The notes beneath the pieces are model-generated. The model saw only the letters and a program-made list of their open reading frames with translations. It did no database searches and was not told where the DNA came from. Positions 46,793 to 56,043 of a DNA stretch of 64,000 bases are shown one piece after another. Made by a program: the position numbers and the translations under genes. Numbering within the stretch: position 1 is the first letter of the stretch; every line of letters begins with the position of its first letter. The DNA comes from a bacterium (GTDB lineage: Bacteria > Pseudomonadota > Alphaproteobacteria > CAJXXZ01 > DAHXLG01): positions 52,698-116,697 of the forward strand of contig DAHXLG010000001.1 of assembly GCA_027371775.1 (NCBI GenBank), written 5' to 3'.

Positions 46793-46830
46793 TTTATTCC
46801 TTTCCTAGCTCTTGCTCTGATTATCCCATT

Positions 46831-46859
46831 ATTTTATATTTTTTTTGTTTAAATATCAA
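46831..46859 (-). promoter_or_regulatory. Sigma-70 promoter of rpsT-dnaA
   Basis: On the minus strand TTGATA (46854-46859) and TAAAAT (46831-46836) are separated by 17 bases, five of six matches in each box. The start of transcription would be about 30 bases upstream of the rpsT ATG, with the ribosome binding site in between. Confidence 0.55.
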
Positions 46860-46920
46860 CCTCAGTGCTTATTGCATATAGTATTTGTCAATCTATTGTT
46901 AAATTAATAAATATCTTAAA

Positions 46921-47481
46921 ATGTACTGTATGTATAGGAAATGCGTAGCAATTGTTGTGATGGATCCGTCTACAAATCTTTGTTTGGTTGGTAAAAGAGC
47001 TAGGACTAAGGATGGTTGGCAATTTCCTCAAGGCGGAGTGGATCATGGAGAAACTCATGAGCAAGCTGCTAAACGTGAGCTGTTTGAAGAAATGGGAATT
47101 CGTGGATGTATGGTCGAACACTACAAAAGAAAGTGTTTAGATGTTTCTGTTTCTACATGTTGTTTTGCAGATATTAACCAAGCTCTTAGTGAGCATGAAT
47201 TTTCTCAAAAAAGCTATATGCCAAGTGTTCAGTTTGCTAGGAAAGCTGGGCCGTTTAAGTATGACTATCCATCTTATGTAAAACGTCAGGAAAAGGGACA
47301 AGAACAGATTTGGTTTTTAGCTTATAAAAATGAGTGTGTGAAAGATCTCAATGTTGTGTTAAATGATGAATTCTCTGATTATGAGTGGATGCATCCAGCT
47401 GGCATTATGAATTATATTGTAGATTTTAAAAAAGAGGTTTATTATAAAGGTCTTTCGCAGCTAGGTTTGCTTTGCAAATAA
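46921..47481 (+). CDS. rppH: RNA pyrophosphohydrolase (Nudix)
   Basis: Removes pyrophosphate from 5'-triphosphate mRNA to trigger decay. The 186-residue product contains a perfect Nudix box GGVDHGETHEQAAKRELFEE followed by MGI, and the RppH-specific WQFPQGGV and KRQEKGQEQIWFL segments. It is divergent from rpsT. The C-terminal part YEWMHPAGIMNYIVDFKKEV corresponds to the alphaproteobacterial form. A few residues (ADINQALSEHEFSQKSYMPS) look like a local insertion. Confidence 0.93.
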   Translation: MYCMYRKCVAIVVMDPSTNLCLVGKRARTKDGWQFPQGGVDHGETHEQAAKRELFEEMGIRGCMVEHYKRKCLDVSVSTCCFADINQALSEHEFSQKSYMPSVQFARKAGPFKYDYPSYVKRQEKGQEQIWFLAYKNECVKDLNVVLNDEFSDYEWMHPAGIMNYIVDFKKEVYYKGLSQLGLLCK

Positions 47482-47589
47482 AAATATCAATTAATGTTTG
47501 TTTTTATTTCTTGCTTTTGGCGAAGTTGTATTCTATTATTTATGTAATTTTATTATTCCAATATAATAGAAGTTCTAGAGAGATATTAT

Positions 47590-48297
47590 ATGAAAGAATT
47601 ATTTTGTGCTGTCGTTTGTTCATTACATATATATGAGTGCACTGCGAAAGTTTCAAATTTACAAAAATTTTCAAATGTGAAAATTGAAATTGATGGTTCG
47701 GCTGATATTCAAGTTGGTGTTGATAAGAGTTTGATCGATCAATACAAGTTAGATCTTGAGGCTAAGACTGGTGAGTTTGAAAAGAATGTTTATGTCAAAG
47801 ATAATGTGTTGCATATTGTTTGTACAAAAAAGAGTCCAAAACTTGGCTTGATGTTTTCTTTGGTTTTGCCTGATGGAATTGAAAGTGTTTTCATGAAGGC
47901 GAATAAGGCAAAGATTGTTGTGGCTGCTTATCAAGGATCTCTTGCTATTGATATGTATAAAATGGATCTTACTGTAGATAGCGTTCTAAAAAATTTAGTT
48001 ATTAATGCTGATAGTTTGAGAGTTAAATTGAACAATATGGCATATGATACTAAAATTACTGCAAAAAAACTTTCCTTTGATGCAGTGGTCACAAAATGTG
48101 TGAAGCAAAAACTTGGTATTGATGTTAACATGTGTAAGTGTAATATTGTTGTAAAAAAAGATGCTAAGGTGAATTATAAAACAAGTGGCTGGATGACGTG
48201 TTCTTCTGATTTTACAAGTGTTGATGAAAATGAGGCGGATGTGTTTTTGAATATCGCAACTCGTTTTGGTAAAACGAAGCTTAAGAAGGGGGAATGA
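47590..48297 (+). CDS. Exported beta-rich protein, GIN/DUF4097-like, copy 1
   Basis: Product of 235 residues with a signal-peptide-like start (MKELFCAVVCSLHIYECTA). The rest is a regular series of short strands (KIEIDGSADIQVGVD, LAIDMYKMDLTVDSVL, NLVINADSLRVKLNNM) of the kind seen in right-handed beta-solenoid head domains (GIN/DUF2807 and DUF4097 families), in which a poly-strand pattern replaces conserved residues. Its C-terminal part ISTRFGKTK-like ends in a conserved F-G-x-x-K. The next gene encodes a paralog and begins one base after its stop. Function unknown; periplasmic or surface location likely. Confidence 0.7.
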   Translation: MKELFCAVVCSLHIYECTAKVSNLQKFSNVKIEIDGSADIQVGVDKSLIDQYKLDLEAKTGEFEKNVYVKDNVLHIVCTKKSPKLGLMFSLVLPDGIESVFMKANKAKIVVAAYQGSLAIDMYKMDLTVDSVLKNLVINADSLRVKLNNMAYDTKITAKKLSFDAVVTKCVKQKLGIDVNMCKCNIVVKKDAKVNYKTSGWMTCSSDFTSVDENEADVFLNIATRFGKTKLKKGE

Positions 48298-48298
48298 G

Positions 48299-49063
48299 AT
48301 GAGGAAATTTATATCATGTAATATAACTAAAACTTTATCAGTCTTCGTGGTTACGTTGTTTTGCGGTGCTCATAATTTCAATCAAAATATTGCTGGGAAG
48401 AAATTTTCAATAGTGCGAGTTAAATTTGATGGCGATGTGAAGATGGGAATTCAACATGGAAAAACTGATGTGAAATTGGATACTGTTGGTGACTGTGAAA
48501 AAGAAGTTATTGTTAAAGAAGGTGTTTTATTTATCTCTTGCAAAAGATTAAAAAAGCATAGTCCTTTGGAAGTTGATTGTAATATGAGCTTGCCTTCTGA
48601 TGTAAAGCTTGTTGTTGTTAATGCTGGAGCTGTAGATTGTGTTGTTTCCTCTTATTCTGGTGCTTTGGAATGTAATATAGGTTCGTTCACGTTGTTTGTG
48701 GATAGCAATTTGAGTAGGCTTATAATAAATGCTGGTACTTTAAATGCTAAATTGAGAAATATAAATTACGATACAAAAATAAATGCTGGTACTTTAAATT
48801 TAGATGGCAGCGTTGTTGCTGCTTCTAAGAAAAATAGGGCCATGCCTTTTGAAATTAGAATTAAATCTGGTACTTCTGATTCTGTGTTTATTTTGCCTGA
48901 TGGTTTTAAAGTATCTTATAGTTTAAATGGGTTTATAAAATGTTATAGTGATTACCCAAATTATTCGAACACGTTAGAGCATGTTGACTGCAAGATTTTT
49001 GTGAGTTCAGCGATGGGTAGTCTTAAGTTCCAGAATGTTCAGGAAAAAGCAGAAGGAAAATAA
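48299..49063 (+). CDS. Exported beta-rich protein, GIN/DUF4097-like, copy 2
   Basis: Product of 254 residues. The start at 48299 follows AAGGGGGA; an earlier in-frame ATG is inside copy 1 and lacks a binding site. Signal peptide MRKFISCNITKTLSVFVVTLF. It aligns along its length with copy 1: VKFDGDVKMGIQHG against IEIDGSADIQVGVD, RLIINAGTLNAKLRNINYDT against NLVINADSLRVKLNNMAYDT, then TKINAGTLNLDGSVV against TKITAKKLSFDAVV. The repeated INAGTLN inside the gene shows the solenoid period. The pair is co-transcribed and arose by tandem duplication, unlike the gene fragments elsewhere because both copies stayed intact. Confidence 0.72.
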   Translation: MRKFISCNITKTLSVFVVTLFCGAHNFNQNIAGKKFSIVRVKFDGDVKMGIQHGKTDVKLDTVGDCEKEVIVKEGVLFISCKRLKKHSPLEVDCNMSLPSDVKLVVVNAGAVDCVVSSYSGALECNIGSFTLFVDSNLSRLIINAGTLNAKLRNINYDTKINAGTLNLDGSVVAASKKNRAMPFEIRIKSGTSDSVFILPDGFKVSYSLNGFIKCYSDYPNYSNTLEHVDCKIFVSSAMGSLKFQNVQEKAEGK

Positions 49064-49480
49064 TTGATTCATTTGTGAGCATTATCTCTTTTATTTTATT
49101 TGGATTATTAAACAATATATGTTTGGTTGGTGTTGCAATTGACTAACAATACAAAGATCTATAATTTTATATTGATTGCGAATTTTTTTATGAGCAGATC
49201 TTGTTAATTAATTGAAATGTTCAGTTTTGTTTTTGTATACCAATAATTGCTGAAGTCGCGTCATTTGAGACTTTGCTAGTCTAATAGATCAGTTTATTAA
49301 TTTCTATTTTGTAAGATTTTATGCTGCAGTTTCATCTAAAAATATGATAGAAGATTAGAGTTTGTGAATGTTTGATTTGTATATGCCGAGAATTATGTTT
49401 TGTTATATAGTATTAGTTCTTTATATAAATGAAAGTGCGCAAGGTAATAGTTTATGAGTTTGTTATGAAGGGTGCCTAGA
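49064..49480. other. Spacer without recognisable gene
   Basis: About 420 AT-rich bases between convergent genes. No gene, RNA or clear repeat was seen. Confidence 0.6.
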
Positions 49481-50416
49481 TTAGCGATAGTATCCAATGC
49501 GCTCAATTTCCATTTCTAGCCACACATTTTGCTTGAAAAAAATATCGGCTTGCAGTTGTAGTGCAAAATATTCTAAATCAAACGCCGTTGCGTTGTTTTT
49601 GTTTATAATAAAGTTTGCGTGAATTTCTGATACGCATACAGTTTGAGATGCGTTGATTGCTGCATTTGCATCAACAGTTGCGTTTCTAATTAATTGCCAT
49701 GCTTTTTGCGCGCTTGATGGGTTTTTGAAGAAGCATCCTGCCATTTTGCCCTTAGTCGGTTGCGTTGCTTTTCTGTGCGCAATTAGTTTGTGCAGTTCTT
49801 GTGTGATTGTTTCTCGCTTTTCTTGTTTTGTATTTATGCACGCTCTTATTACTATCCAATCTTGCGCAATTGCCGAATGGCGATATGTGAAATTACACTC
49901 TGTGTTGGTTAGTCTGTGAATTTTTCCATTTGAATCCATTATTTCTACCCAATTGACGATATCTTTCATTTCTTTACCATGGGCACCTGCGTTCATTGTG
50001 ATGAGTCCACCTAGGTTGCCTGGAATTGTTGCCATAAAAGAGATTCCACCTAGATCTTGTTCTAGTGCTTTGTTTACTATAAATGATCCAGGTAGACCTG
50101 CTTCTGCAATTATTTGCGTGCCTTCGATTGTTAGTTTTCTAAAACCTTTCATTAATCTTATAAATGCACCGTCGTAACAAAGTCCGTTGCAATCTCCATC
50201 TCTTATTAGTACGTTTGATGCAGCTCCAAACGTTTTATATGCTATGTTTTGTGGACGGTTTTTTAAAAACATAGCAAGATCTTCTATGCTATCTGGATAA
50301 AATGTGATTAACGGTTTTCCGCCTGTGCCTAACCATGTCCATTCACTGGCTTTTTGATCTTTTTCGATGCGTCCTGTAACTTTTAAAGATTCCGCTGTTA
50401 AGTTCGTTTTTATCAT
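49481..50416 (-). CDS. murB: UDP-N-acetylenolpyruvoylglucosamine reductase
   Basis: FAD enzyme producing UDP-MurNAc. The 311-residue product has TWLGTGGKPLITFYP, GAASNVLIRDG, ATIPGNLGGLITMNAGAHG, the FTYRHSAI motif with catalytic region and KGKMAGCFFKNP with the active-site segment (type I/II MurB normally G-S-x-F-x-N-P; here Cys takes the proton-donor Ser position). It ends with HANFIINKNNATAFDLEY. It lies 1 base after tolB on the same strand. Confidence 0.95.
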   Translation of the reverse strand: MIKTNLTAESLKVTGRIEKDQKASEWTWLGTGGKPLITFYPDSIEDLAMFLKNRPQNIAYKTFGAASNVLIRDGDCNGLCYDGAFIRLMKGFRKLTIEGTQIIAEAGLPGSFIVNKALEQDLGGISFMATIPGNLGGLITMNAGAHGKEMKDIVNWVEIMDSNGKIHRLTNTECNFTYRHSAIAQDWIVIRACINTKQEKRETITQELHKLIAHRKATQPTKGKMAGCFFKNPSSAQKAWQLIRNATVDANAAINASQTVCVSEIHANFIINKNNATAFDLEYFALQLQADIFFKQNVWLEMEIERIGYYR

Positions 50417-50417
50417 T

Positions 50418-51707
50418 TTATTCCTTGATTATCCAAATTGGGTTTTTAAGAGGTGTTTCTCCTGCTATGACTCTTTGATATTTGCCAGATTTGTGTAGCA
50501 AAATTATATAGTCGTTTTCTCCTTTTTCACGTACGGATACTGCAATCCAATTACCGCATGGTGACCAGCTTGGTTTGCTTATGAAATATTTTGAGAGTAG
50601 CGTGCGCTCTGTCTTGGTCACTAGATCTATTATTACTAAATGGAATTGTCCGTTTTGACTTTTTATTGCCGCAATTTTTTGGTCTTCGAATAGACATGGG
50701 TCATAATATGCTCCGCTAGAAGATGATAATTGTGTGTTGTTTGATGAAAAAATAGCAGGAGCGCCTTGTGAGTTTGAACAAAATATTGTCATCTTATTGT
50801 TTACGTTAATTGATGTGGCAATCTTGTTTGGGAATTTTGCAATTTTTTTTGTGTTTGGATCTTTTTCAAATTGCGCGAAATCTGCAAATTGTTTGTATTC
50901 GCCAAGGTGTGGAAGTGAGTAAATCCCTGTTGTGCCTTTTGATGATGCTGATATATATAATTTCCCATTGAATAATGCTGGCGCGAAAACGGATCCATTT
51001 GTTATGCCAAGGATTCTGTAAAAATGCTTTGTGTGCCAATCATATGAAAATATCCCAAATCCCCGTTTTTTTGTGCAAAATTTTGTTATGTAAATGCATG
51101 CGTTTGCTTTTATTATGCTGTTTAAGTACGCAATTGGTGGACTGATGCATGTTGTTTTTGTGTTGCCGTATTTAGCTTGTACTAATGTTGAAAGATCGTT
51201 GCCAATATCGCTGATTGCTATGATTGCTGTGTTGAAGATTCCAGGTTCGTTTATCCAGTGTTTATAAACTTGGTTTGCTATTTCATTTAATGTGTACTCT
51301 TGAGAAATATCGCCTGTTATTGTAATTGATTTTAATAGCTTTTTTTGCAAAACATCGTATATTTCAACGTTGATTTTTTCTTCGATTAAAGAAATTTTGA
51401 TGAACATATCAATTCCAGCCGCTTGCATTTTTGCAGCCGATATTTCGGATACGATATGCTTGAATCTACGCGTGAATTCTAGTTTCTTTTTGATTTTGTT
51501 AGCTAGAGTTTCGTTGTTGCTTGTGATTGCGAATGTTGTGGTTTTTGTCTTGCCTGAGCTAATTTCAATGGCAATTTTGTTTGAGCTAAAAAGTGAGCTT
51601 GATACTTGTTCTCGTTTCGATTTATCTTCAATTTTTTCCGATGCATGGCATAGTCCTAACTGTGATATTTGAAATCCAAATAATATTAAGATGTGAGATA
51701 AGTTCAA
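50418..51707 (-). CDS. tolB: TolB, periplasmic beta-propeller of Tol-Pal
   Basis: Links Pal to the Tol motor. The start is a TTG at 51707, seven bases after AAGGAG; this gives a clean signal peptide MNLSHILILFGFQISQLGLC and 429 residues, as usual. An upstream ATG (51776) would overlap the divergent gene and lacks a signal peptide context. The N-terminal domain includes ETLANKIKKKLEFTRRF, and the propeller has SCGNWIAVSVREKG-type blades (SWSPCGNWIAVS) and CISPPIAYLN. tolB is far from tolQR and pal. Confidence 0.9.
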   Translation of the reverse strand: MNLSHILILFGFQISQLGLCHASEKIEDKSKREQVSSSLFSSNKIAIEISSGKTKTTTFAITSNNETLANKIKKKLEFTRRFKHIVSEISAAKMQAAGIDMFIKISLIEEKINVEIYDVLQKKLLKSITITGDISQEYTLNEIANQVYKHWINEPGIFNTAIIAISDIGNDLSTLVQAKYGNTKTTCISPPIAYLNSIIKANACIYITKFCTKKRGFGIFSYDWHTKHFYRILGITNGSVFAPALFNGKLYISASSKGTTGIYSLPHLGEYKQFADFAQFEKDPNTKKIAKFPNKIATSINVNNKMTIFCSNSQGAPAIFSSNNTQLSSSSGAYYDPCLFEDQKIAAIKSQNGQFHLVIIDLVTKTERTLLSKYFISKPSWSPCGNWIAVSVREKGENDYIILLHKSGKYQRVIAGETPLKNPIWIIKE

Positions 51708-51762
51708 TGCTATACTCCTTGTTATCAATTCTATTATATAATATACTTCGTTTGGAAGGTTC

Positions 51763-52476
51763 TTGTATTCTTTCAAAAAAGTGTTTATTATTCATCTAGT
51801 GAATAATTTACTTAATCCAGTTTTTAGACAAATTGCTTTTAAAGGTTCAAACAAGACTTTGTATCGTGCTGATGCTACAGGGGAATTTGTACTTTCGTTT
51901 GAAGGTGAGGATAGTAAGTTGTGCATGATTAGAAATCGTATTTCACAAATTATTTTCGAATTATTATCAGATTGCGGCGTTGCAAATCACTATATTAAAC
52001 CACATGGCATGAAAGAACAGAAGGTTGTTGCTCTTGAAATGCTGCCTTTTTTTGTCAATGTTGTCGGATCTACAACTGATGCGGTTGCCAAGCGTTTAAT
52101 GTGTGCGCCTGGTATGAAGCTTAAAAATTACTTGGTTGAATTGATTTTGAAGCAGAATGATAATCCTGTTGTTTCTAAAGAACATATTGTTAGTTTTGAT
52201 TGGATAAAAGCAGGAGAGTGGGAAAAGATTGAGTTGAGCGCTAGAAGGTCTATGGATATTATCTATAGTTTTTTTAAAGCTTTTGGATTTACGGTTTCTG
52301 CTGTTTGTCTTGAATTTGGACGTATGTATAAAGATGGCCTGGCTCACGATATATTGTTAGCAGATGAGATGAGTTTGCAAAATATTCAGCTTTCTATCGA
52401 TGATATGGTCGGCATGACAGAAATTGATACTTATGTTGAAGTTGCTAAGAGATTAGGCATTTTGAAATATGAGTAA
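51763..52476 (+). CDS. Divergent SAICAR synthetase (PurC) family protein
   Basis: Classical PurC adds aspartate to CAIR in purine synthesis. The 237-residue product aligns along its length: GSNKTLYRADATGEFVLSFE for the first strands, RNRISQIIFELLSDCGVANHY (family: N-x-I-S-x-x-I-F-x-x-L-x-x-x-G-I), AKRLMCAPGMKLKNYLVELI, NPVVSKEHIVSFDWI, VCLEFGRMYKDGL, LLADEMS and AKRLGI. Several normally strict residues differ: the V-V-R-N segment reads FVNV, and the D-F-K-L-E-F-G segment reads VSAVCLEFG. The start is TTG after GGAAGG. No other purine gene is nearby. It may be a retained PurC-like paralog with another role. Confidence 0.65.
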   Translation: MYSFKKVFIIHLVNNLLNPVFRQIAFKGSNKTLYRADATGEFVLSFEGEDSKLCMIRNRISQIIFELLSDCGVANHYIKPHGMKEQKVVALEMLPFFVNVVGSTTDAVAKRLMCAPGMKLKNYLVELILKQNDNPVVSKEHIVSFDWIKAGEWEKIELSARRSMDIIYSFFKAFGFTVSAVCLEFGRMYKDGLAHDILLADEMSLQNIQLSIDDMVGMTEIDTYVEVAKRLGILKYE

Positions 52477-52527
52477 TTACTTATATTGTTTTAATTATAA
52501 ATACAAAATATTTATTTGGAGGATAAA

Positions 52528-54414
52528 TTGATCGAAGTAAAGTACAACGGAAAAGTACAAACTTTTTCAGGTAATACAATTGCACAAATATTAAAGCAAA
52601 AATTAGACGCAAAAAATTGTATCGGGTTTTATGATAAGGAAAATAATGTTCTTTATGATTTGCATACGCATATTCAAGGTCCTGTATCTCTTGAGGTTGT
52701 TGAAGTTTCAAATTCAAAGCAGGCAAGTTATATGTTGCGCGCAAGTATGGCTCTAGTACTTGCAAATTGCGTTGATGGTCAGATTGTAGAGATTATGACA
52801 GATGATGGCCCAATAGATGGTTCGTTTACAGCAAAATTTATTACAAATGAGCCCATTTCTGAAAATGACTTTGAGTTTTTTGAAAAGAAAATGAACGAAA
52901 TAATAGATTCTGGTATCGAGTTCGAAAAGATTGTCATATCACATGAAGATTCTATGGAAAAATTAAAAAAAATGAAGATCGAAGCTTGTTTGTGGAATTT
53001 TGATGAGCATGCTCCCAATAGTTGGTATTGTCTTGGTAATGCAAGTTTGCCTTCGCAATCTGGTTTTTTGACTAATTCAAATCAATGTTCAAAGCATTTT
53101 AAGATTCAGAAGGTGGCTCAAGAAGAGTTTGTTACATGTGATGGAAGCAAAATAAAAGTCCAGAAGATCACCGTTGCTGCCTTTTTTGAGCAGGCTAATT
53201 TGGTTGCGTATCTTGAAGCGCTTGAGTTGCTTAAGAAAAATGATCATCGCTTGATTGGTCAAAATATGGAGCTGTTTTATATGATTCCAGAGGCGGCTGG
53301 TAGCGTGTTTTGGTTGCCACGAGGCTGGAAGCTTTTCAAATCTTTGGAAAACTTTATTCGTAAGTTTTCTTATGCTGATTATCAGGAAGTACGTACTCCT
53401 TTTGTTATGTCCTCTGTGTTCTGGGAAAAGTCTGGTCATATGCAAGCTTATGGCAAAAATATGATGCACATAAACATGGGTGATGATGAGCATGAGTGCG
53501 CTGCTTTAAAGCCTATGAATTGTCCTGGACACATTGAAATATTTAAGCAAAAAATTAGAAGTTATCGCGATTTGCCTTTTAGAATTGCTGAGCTTGGTTC
53601 TTGTCATAGATACGAACCTTCTGGTGCTTTGCATGGTCTTTTGCGAGTGCGTTCGTTTACTATGGATGATGGACATATTTTCTGTACTCGTGAGCAAATT
53701 CAATCTGAAATTGAGAAATTTGTTCCACGCGCTTTGGAAATGTACAAACACTTTGGCTTTGTTGATGTAACCATTAAAATCGCTACAAGGCCAGAAGGTT
53801 TTTTGGGTGAGTCTGCTAATTGGGACTATGCTCAAGAGGTTATGCAAGAGGCTATGCATCAGCTTAAGTTGCCTTTTGAAATTGCTCATGGTGAGGGGGC
53901 TTTTTATGGTCCTAAAGTTGAAATGCATATTAAGGATTCGTTGGGTCGTTCATGGCAGTTGGGTACTATACAGCTAGATTTTGTGTTGCCTGAGCGCTTT
54001 GATATTTCTTATGTTGATGATAATGGAACTAAGCAGCGTCCTTGCATGTTGCATCGTGCGATGTTGGGTAGTATGGAACGTTTTATTGCTGTTTTGCTTG
54101 AACATACTTCTGGTAATATACCAATTAATTTGGCTCCTACACAGATTGCAGTTTGCTCGGTTGTAAGCGAGTGTAATGAATATGCTCAGCTTGTACATGA
54201 TAAACTACTCGAGATTGGTATTAATTCTCAATTGGATATTAGATCAGAAACTTTGGGAGCTAAGATACGTCAGCATAAGATATTGAAGGTGCCTATGATT
54301 GCCGTTATTGGAAAAAATGAAGTTAGTGATAAATCATTAACGGTTGAATTCATGGGAAATAAGCATATTTATCAGTTGGATAAAATAACTGAAATTTTAG
54401 GATTGATAGGATAA
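52528..54414 (+). CDS. thrS: Threonyl-tRNA synthetase
   Basis: Charges tRNA-Thr. The start is a TTG at 52528, five bases after GGAGG; the upstream TTG at 52516 would include that site in the gene. The 628-residue protein has the TGS domain (about 1-60), the editing SAD domain, the class II core with MNCPGHIEIFKQKI (zinc Cys), FTMDDGHIFC, and motif 3 CMLHRAMLGSMERF, then the anticodon-binding domain. It is followed by infC at 4 bases, the common thrS-infC order. Confidence 0.96.
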   Translation: MIEVKYNGKVQTFSGNTIAQILKQKLDAKNCIGFYDKENNVLYDLHTHIQGPVSLEVVEVSNSKQASYMLRASMALVLANCVDGQIVEIMTDDGPIDGSFTAKFITNEPISENDFEFFEKKMNEIIDSGIEFEKIVISHEDSMEKLKKMKIEACLWNFDEHAPNSWYCLGNASLPSQSGFLTNSNQCSKHFKIQKVAQEEFVTCDGSKIKVQKITVAAFFEQANLVAYLEALELLKKNDHRLIGQNMELFYMIPEAAGSVFWLPRGWKLFKSLENFIRKFSYADYQEVRTPFVMSSVFWEKSGHMQAYGKNMMHINMGDDEHECAALKPMNCPGHIEIFKQKIRSYRDLPFRIAELGSCHRYEPSGALHGLLRVRSFTMDDGHIFCTREQIQSEIEKFVPRALEMYKHFGFVDVTIKIATRPEGFLGESANWDYAQEVMQEAMHQLKLPFEIAHGEGAFYGPKVEMHIKDSLGRSWQLGTIQLDFVLPERFDISYVDDNGTKQRPCMLHRAMLGSMERFIAVLLEHTSGNIPINLAPTQIAVCSVVSECNEYAQLVHDKLLEIGINSQLDIRSETLGAKIRQHKILKVPMIAVIGKNEVSDKSLTVEFMGNKHIYQLDKITEILGLIG

Positions 54415-54418
54415 CCCA

Positions 54419-55009
54419 ATGAGTAAATTTAATAATTTAAAGCAAAATAGAATTAATGATCAGATTACTGCGAAAAAAGTTTTTTTGATCGATGAGGATG
54501 GTACAAAGCTAGGTGTTGTTTCAATATATGATGCAATGGATAAAGCTAGGGAGCATAATATGGATCTTGTGGAAGTTGCACGTAATGAGTTTCCTCCTGT
54601 TTGCAAAATTATGGATTATGGTAAGCATTGCTTCTTGCTGAAGAAAAATCAGGTTAAGGCTAGGAAGGAAAATAAATTTAAGGAAAAGAAGGAAATTCAG
54701 GTGCGTCCTAATATCGAAGAACATGATTTTCAAGTTAAGCTTCGTCATTTGATCGATTTTTTGAAAACTGGTTTCAAAGTAAGTATTGTTCTTAAGTTTA
54801 AAGGACGCCAAATTGTGCATCCAAGTATTGGTATGAATTTGTTACAACGTTTTGCTGATCATGCTAAAGAAGTTGGTAAGGTGGAGGTGCATCCTGTAAT
54901 TGAAGGCAAGAGAGCTAATATGATTATGGCTCCAATTGCTGTACATGCAAAAAATGAAAAAACTGAAATAGAGAGTAGAAATGATGATCACAGTTCAGAC
55001 AACGCCTAA
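54419..55009 (+). CDS. infC: Translation initiation factor IF-3
   Basis: Prevents premature subunit joining and checks start codons. The 196-residue product has VFLIDEDGTKLGVVSIYDAM, PPVCKIMDYGKHCFLLKKNQ, KEIQVRPNIEEHDFQVKLRH and the C-terminal domain to MIMAPIA, followed by a charged tail of about 25 residues that overlaps nfuA. It starts at ATG rather than the ATT often used in infC autoregulation. It overlaps nfuA by 29 bases. Confidence 0.96.
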   Translation: MSKFNNLKQNRINDQITAKKVFLIDEDGTKLGVVSIYDAMDKAREHNMDLVEVARNEFPPVCKIMDYGKHCFLLKKNQVKARKENKFKEKKEIQVRPNIEEHDFQVKLRHLIDFLKTGFKVSIVLKFKGRQIVHPSIGMNLLQRFADHAKEVGKVEVHPVIEGKRANMIMAPIAVHAKNEKTEIESRNDDHSSDNA

Positions 55010-55571
55010 TCCTAATGCTTTAAAGTTTATTGTAGGCGAGCGTTGGATTGGTTTTGTATGGGAATGTAATAACGAAAGAGATGCTGCAAAGTCTCAACTG
55101 GCAAAAGTTTTGTGGGCTATTGATGGTGTTGTTTATCTTATGTTTGGATCTGATTTTGTTTCTATAAGTAAGAAGCAAAATGTTTCTTGGGAAAAGTTGC
55201 AGCCTGAAATTATTGATGCGATTGATGAGTTTTTACAAAAAGATATTGGTTTGTTTGAAGATAATATAAAAATACCATTGGATGGTCAGAGTAAAAAATC
55301 CAAGTTGGATATCGAATTAAGCGAGAGTAATATTGAATATACTGAGCTTGAAATTAAAATTATTCATGTGCTTGATGAAAAGGTGCGTCCGGTTTTAGAA
55401 TCTCATGGTGGTATGGTTAAGTTTGTTAGTTTTCATGATGGTGTTGTTGTGCTTGATTTGCAAGGCGCTTGTAAGGGATGTCCTAGTTCTATGTACACGT
55501 TGAAAAATGGTATTGAGAATTTGTTGAAATATTATTTTCCAGAAGTTAAAGAGGTGGCAAGCTGTGAGTAA
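54981..55571 (+). CDS. nfuA: NfuA/NifU-like Fe-S carrier
   Basis: Scaffold or carrier for 4Fe-4S clusters. The 196-residue product has an N-terminal Nfu domain (TVQTTPNPNALKFIVGERW), and a C-terminal NifU-type domain with LDLQGACKGCPSSMYTLKNG, containing the cluster-binding CxxC. The N-terminal Nfu type is the one found in alphaproteobacteria and mitochondria (NFU1). It overlaps both infC (29 bases) and rimM (8 bases), implying coupled translation. Confidence 0.93.
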   Translation: MMITVQTTPNPNALKFIVGERWIGFVWECNNERDAAKSQLAKVLWAIDGVVYLMFGSDFVSISKKQNVSWEKLQPEIIDAIDEFLQKDIGLFEDNIKIPLDGQSKKSKLDIELSESNIEYTELEIKIIHVLDEKVRPVLESHGGMVKFVSFHDGVVVLDLQGACKGCPSSMYTLKNGIENLLKYYFPEVKEVASCE

Positions 55572-56043
55572 AATCGTTTTGAAAGAAATAGCGCGCGTGC
55601 TTCGTACGCATGGTTTAGATGGAGCTGTTGTTGTACAGGTTTTAGATGGAGTTTTTTATGATGCGTTGCCGATGCTGAAAGCTTCGTTTGAACAAAAGAA
55701 ACCTGTGGTTATTGATCGCAAGGAGTTTATCATCCAACGTTTGTTTGGTGTTGTGAAAAATGTTTGTCGTATAAAATTTGATGTGGTTGATATGGATGCT
55801 GCTAAATTGCTATGCGGCAAGTGGATTGAAGCTGAGTATACTGGCTTTGATTACGATTCATTGATTAGCTTGCCAATTAAGTATGAAGACAAAACAATTG
55901 CTAAAATTACTGCAATTCATAATTTTGGTGCGGGTCTTGTTTGCGATACAACTAAGGATATGTACTTGATTGATGATCTTGATTTGAAAGATGCTCGTAA
56001 AGGTGTTGTCTATCTCAAGGATGCTGCTGCTGATATTAAATAA
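55564..56043 (+). CDS. rimM: Ribosome maturation factor RimM
   Basis: Binds S19 and assists 30S assembly. The start is GTG inside nfuA. The 159-residue product begins KEIARVLRTHGLDGAVVVQV, the family's G-x-I-x-x-x-x-G-L-x-G-x-V pattern, and has a PRC-barrel-like second half (YEDKTIAKITAIHNFGAGLV). Similarity is moderate. Usual neighbours rpsP, trmD, rplS are not here. Confidence 0.78.
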   Translation: MSKIVLKEIARVLRTHGLDGAVVVQVLDGVFYDALPMLKASFEQKKPVVIDRKEFIIQRLFGVVKNVCRIKFDVVDMDAAKLLCGKWIEAEYTGFDYDSLISLPIKYEDKTIAKITAIHNFGAGLVCDTTKDMYLIDDLDLKDARKGVVYLKDAAADIK

